Shown here: piece by piece, positions 61,662-64,000 of the stretch
Position numbering within the stretch: position 1 is the stretch's first letter
How the letters are laid out: each line of letters opens with the position of its first letter
DNA from: an uncultured Spirochaetota bacterium
GTDB taxonomy: Bacteria > Spirochaetota > UBA4802 > UBA5550
Assembly: GCA_937872225.1 (NCBI GenBank)
Contig: CALMRZ010000028.1
Coordinates: forward strand, 62,001-126,000
Direction: 5' to 3'
DNA length: 64,000 nucleotides
Program-made: the position numbers and the translations under genes
Notes under the pieces: generated by a model
What the model saw: only the letters and a program-made list of their open reading frames with translations
Database searches by the model: none
Told to the model about the DNA's origin: nothing

Positions 61662-62138
61662 ATGAAGAAAAAGTCCGTTAAAGATTTATCGCCATCCAAA
61701 ATCGAGGATCTCCTTTTTCATGCCCTCCGCAGCATTTACCTCTTCGAACGGGCGGAGATCGAACAGTTTGACCTTGATTACCAGCAGATGTATCTCTTAA
61801 AGGTGCTCAGAAGGATGTCCCCGCTGCGCGTAAGCGATATTGCCGAGGAGCTGCGGATACCGGTATTTTCCACGACGCGACTGGTAAACCAGCTCGAAAG
61901 TAAGACCCTGGTCATAAAAAACAGGGACATTAAGGACCGGAGGAATATCTTTGTCCAGATAACGGCCGAGGGCAGGGAACTGGTAAAAAAAATCGAATCG
62001 CATATCATCGAGCTTATTTTGACCGGCCTGAAAACCTATTCTGAAGAAGAAGCCCGGTTGATAATAGAAGTAGTCAAAAATCTTGATCGTATCCTTGGCC
62101 TCAGGCAGGAACTGAAAGAAGCGGCTTATTCCGGATGA
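61662..62138 (+). CDS. MarR family transcriptional regulator
   Basis: 158 residues from the ATG at 61662. Winged helix: LDYQQMYLLKVLRRMSPLRVSDIAEELRIPVFSTTRLVNQLESKTLVIKNRDIKDRRNIFVQITAEG includes helix-turn-helix and the wing with the typical DRR turn. N- and C-terminal helices form the dimer. The aldehyde oxidoreductase gene starts 76 bases downstream in the same direction, so it is a likely target together with itself. The upstream in-frame extension is not coding. Confidence 0.9.
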   Translation: MKKKSVKDLSPSKIEDLLFHALRSIYLFERAEIEQFDLDYQQMYLLKVLRRMSPLRVSDIAEELRIPVFSTTRLVNQLESKTLVIKNRDIKDRRNIFVQITAEGRELVKKIESHIIELILTGLKTYSEEEARLIIEVVKNLDRILGLRQELKEAAYSG

Positions 62139-62214
62139 TGCATAATCCGTGAGTAAAAGCCTGCCGAGGCAGGGGGCCGGGAGCGACGGGAATTAACATT
62201 CGGAGGTGGTGGCC

Positions 62215-64000
62215 ATGGCAACCAAGTATAAAGGATATATGGGAAAGATGCTGGATATTGACCTGACCACGGGTACAATAGGGGAGTACCAGGTCAGTGA
62301 CACGGACCGTGAACTGTTCCTCGGGGGAAGGTATCTCAGCACCAAGATCCTCTGGGACGTGCTGAAGCCCGGCATTGACCCCCTTTCCGAGGAGAACGTC
62401 CTGGTGGTCATGACGTCCCCCCTGACCGGCTCCGGGGGCCCCTGCACCAGCAGGTATGACATATCGGCAAAGAGCCCCCAGACGGGCGCCATCGGCCACT
62501 CGAACAGCGGCGGCAATTTCGGCATGAACCTGAAACGCGCCGGCTGGGACGGCATGCTGGTCCGCGGAAAAGCCAAAAAACCTGTTTATATTGAAGTGGT
62601 AGATGACACGGTTGAAATAAAACCTGCCGAAAAGATATGGGGCATGGACACCCAGGAGTCTCAAAAGGCCATGCTGGGCGAAAACAAGAAGGCCGGCTCC
62701 ATGGCCATCGGCCCGGCGGGCGAGAACCTGGTCAAGTTCGCCGCCGTGGTCTCCCAGGAACGCTGCCACGGCAGGACCGGCATGGGCGCGGTGATGGGCT
62801 CCAAAAACCTGAAAGGCATGGTCGCCAGCGGGACCAAGACCGTGCCGATCCATGATCCGGCAAAATTCAAGGAGACCATTAAAAAATGGATCAAGATGCT
62901 CCAGAACCATCCGGCCACGGGCGACATAGCCCCCAAGCTGGGCACGGCCTTTTCGCTCATCCCGCTTTCGGTCCGCAACACCCTTCCGACGAAAAACTTT
63001 TCCGTCGGCACCTACGACAAGGCCTACAATATAAGCGGTGAGCTTCTCGCGGAAAAGCACCTGGTGAAAAACTTCGGCTGCATATCATGCCCCATCCGGT
63101 GCGGCCGTGTCGTCAATATCAACGGTCACGATGTCAAGGGGCCTGAATACGAGATCCTCTGCCTCATGGGGTCTAATCTCCTCGTCGACGACATCAAGGC
63201 GATCATAGACTGGAACTACGAGATCGACCTCCTCGGGATGGACACCATCAGCACCGGCACCATCCTGGGATTTGCCGCAGAACTGAATGAAAAGGGGCTC
63301 TGGAAAAACGGACTGGAATGGGGGAACAAGAAGGCGTTTTCAAAAGCGATAAAGGATATTGCCTACCGGAAAGGCATCGGCAATGACCTTGCCGAGGGAG
63401 TCAGGTTCCTGTCTAAAAAATATGGCGGTGAGGACTTTGCTCCCCATGTGAAGGGCCTGGAAATTCCTGCCTATGAGCCCCGGGGAACCGTGTCCCAGGC
63501 CCTGGGATACGCGACGGCGACGCGCGGCGCCTGTCACCTCGATGCCGGCTATGAGGTTTACATGGAAGTGACCGGTCCGGTGACCATGAACCAGCACCAG
63601 TACCGGGGCAAGCCCCCCTGGACAGTTCTGACCCAGAACCTTATGGCGGTAATAAGCGCCGGCGGAAACTGTCTCTTTACCGGGTGGACCTTCGTGCCCG
63701 GGCCGGCCTACAAGCTTCCCGGCAAGCCTATCCTATCGAAGATCGTCAACTGGATCATGAGCAACATCGGATGGGTAATAGCACTTACGGTGAAAACACC
63801 GCCATGGCTGCTCAAGATCCATCTTCCTTTCCTCCTGCCACACTCGAAAGCCCTCAAGGAAGCGACGGGGATGAAAATCGATTTTGGGAGCTGGAGCCGA
63901 ATCGGCGACAGGGGATATAACATGGAGAAGCTCTTCAATCTCCGCGAGGGAATAAGCAAGGATCAGGACAAGCTGGCGAAGAGATTTACCGATGTGCCGC
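62215..64000 (+). CDS. Aldehyde ferredoxin oxidoreductase (cut by the window end)
   Basis: 595 codons are visible, open to the window end. GKMLDIDLTTGTI at the start, the pterin-binding N-terminal barrel with GGRYLSTKILWDVL, RCHGRTGMGAVMGSKNLKG, then the [4Fe-4S] site CISCPIRCGR with Cys at 289, 292 and 296 and later ligands expected past the cut. Tungsten- or molybdenum-pterin enzymes of this family oxidise aldehydes to acids with ferredoxin, or related substrates. GGAGG at 62202-62206 fixes the start. Ferredoxin coupling fits the PFOR gene at 20.7 kb. Confidence 0.93.
   Translation, partial: MATKYKGYMGKMLDIDLTTGTIGEYQVSDTDRELFLGGRYLSTKILWDVLKPGIDPLSEENVLVVMTSPLTGSGGPCTSRYDISAKSPQTGAIGHSNSGGNFGMNLKRAGWDGMLVRGKAKKPVYIEVVDDTVEIKPAEKIWGMDTQESQKAMLGENKKAGSMAIGPAGENLVKFAAVVSQERCHGRTGMGAVMGSKNLKGMVASGTKTVPIHDPAKFKETIKKWIKMLQNHPATGDIAPKLGTAFSLIPLSVRNTLPTKNFSVGTYDKAYNISGELLAEKHLVKNFGCISCPIRCGRVVNINGHDVKGPEYEILCLMGSNLLVDDIKAIIDWNYEIDLLGMDTISTGTILGFAAELNEKGLWKNGLEWGNKKAFSKAIKDIAYRKGIGNDLAEGVRFLSKKYGGEDFAPHVKGLEIPAYEPRGTVSQALGYATATRGACHLDAGYEVYMEVTGPVTMNQHQYRGKPPWTVLTQNLMAVISAGGNCLFTGWTFVPGPAYKLPGKPILSKIVNWIMSNIGWVIALTVKTPPWLLKIHLPFLLPHSKALKEATGMKIDFGSWSRIGDRGYNMEKLFNLREGISKDQDKLAKRFTDVP

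Noticed and set aside
1-64000. Prophage, integron, CRISPR array, toxin-antitoxin or defence island
   Set aside because: No integrase, transposase, phage structural gene, spaced direct repeats or recognisable defence gene was found on either strand.

Overview
The window reads like an anaerobic, flagellated, double-membrane bacterium of high GC. A member of the Spirochaetota or a near relative is my best guess. Support comes from the flgN-flgK-flgL-fliW-csrA block, a PilZ protein resembling a Leptospira-type family, a kinase/ATPase/GAF/PP2C fusion of a type I associate with spirochaetes, LolC/LolD lipoprotein sorting genes and several lipoboxes. No 16S rRNA or other decisive marker is present, so this is inference. 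The gene order is that of a chromosome. I see no prophage, integrase, transposase, CRISPR array or plasmid functions.

Layout. 1-4.5 kb: tail of a cut-off gene, a lipoprotein, lolC and lolD, a PilZ protein and a small membrane protein. 4.5-10.1 kb: hook-filament junction proteins and the FliW/CsrA switch, then a YhhN membrane protein. 10.2-16.3 kb: a 1730-residue Ser/Thr kinase-phosphatase fusion, and a convergent protein that may carry a CheW-like fold. 16.6-18.8 kb: archaeal-type entry to the shikimate pathway (ADH synthase and DHQ synthase II) plus a DUF2294 protein. 19-25.5 kb: citrate synthase, pyruvate:ferredoxin oxidoreductase and a malate/lactate dehydrogenase family enzyme. 25.6-32.2 kb: small proteins (pentapeptide repeat, EF-Tu-like, dodecin, YidB-like), a NamZ-type muramidase, a degenerate receiver fused to an ATPase, a secreted protein and UDP-glucose dehydrogenase.

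32.4-39.5 kb: YjbQ and TatD, then glpA-glpB followed by a membrane heme/iron-sulfur fusion and HdrB. 39.5-45.9 kb: Hsp33, a Cys-rich exported protein, an Elp3-like radical SAM enzyme, an FmdB zinc ribbon, a large unknown and Pcm. 46.3-52.3 kb: a GerMN protein, a CYTH protein, a GAF-GGDEF cyclase and pheST. 52.5-61.3 kb: ROK kinase, M32 peptidase, PHP phosphatase, an EIIA-zinc ribbon fusion, tRNA-Pro, a TPR lipoprotein, UvrC and a HAMP-TPR membrane protein. 61.6-64 kb: a MarR regulator and an aldehyde ferredoxin oxidoreductase cut by the window end.

How it fits together. Pyruvate oxidation to acetyl-CoA and ferredoxin, citrate synthase, aldehyde:ferredoxin oxidoreductase and anaerobic glycerol-3-phosphate oxidation point to low-potential, ferredoxin-based metabolism. 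Regulation is rich in second-messenger and partner-switch elements: GGDEF with an I-site, PilZ, SpoIIE-type phosphatase, an RsbW-like ATPase and CsrA/FliW. The most unusual items are the Glp-Hdr hybrid respiratory locus, the kinase-phosphatase fusion, the EIIA-zinc ribbon fusion, the Glu-substituted receiver, a nested start inside the pcm signal peptide, and a 138-base rod-like inverted repeat between pheS and the ROK gene. Several intergenic hairpins look like dispersed repeat families; one supplies the last codons of the M32 peptidase gene.
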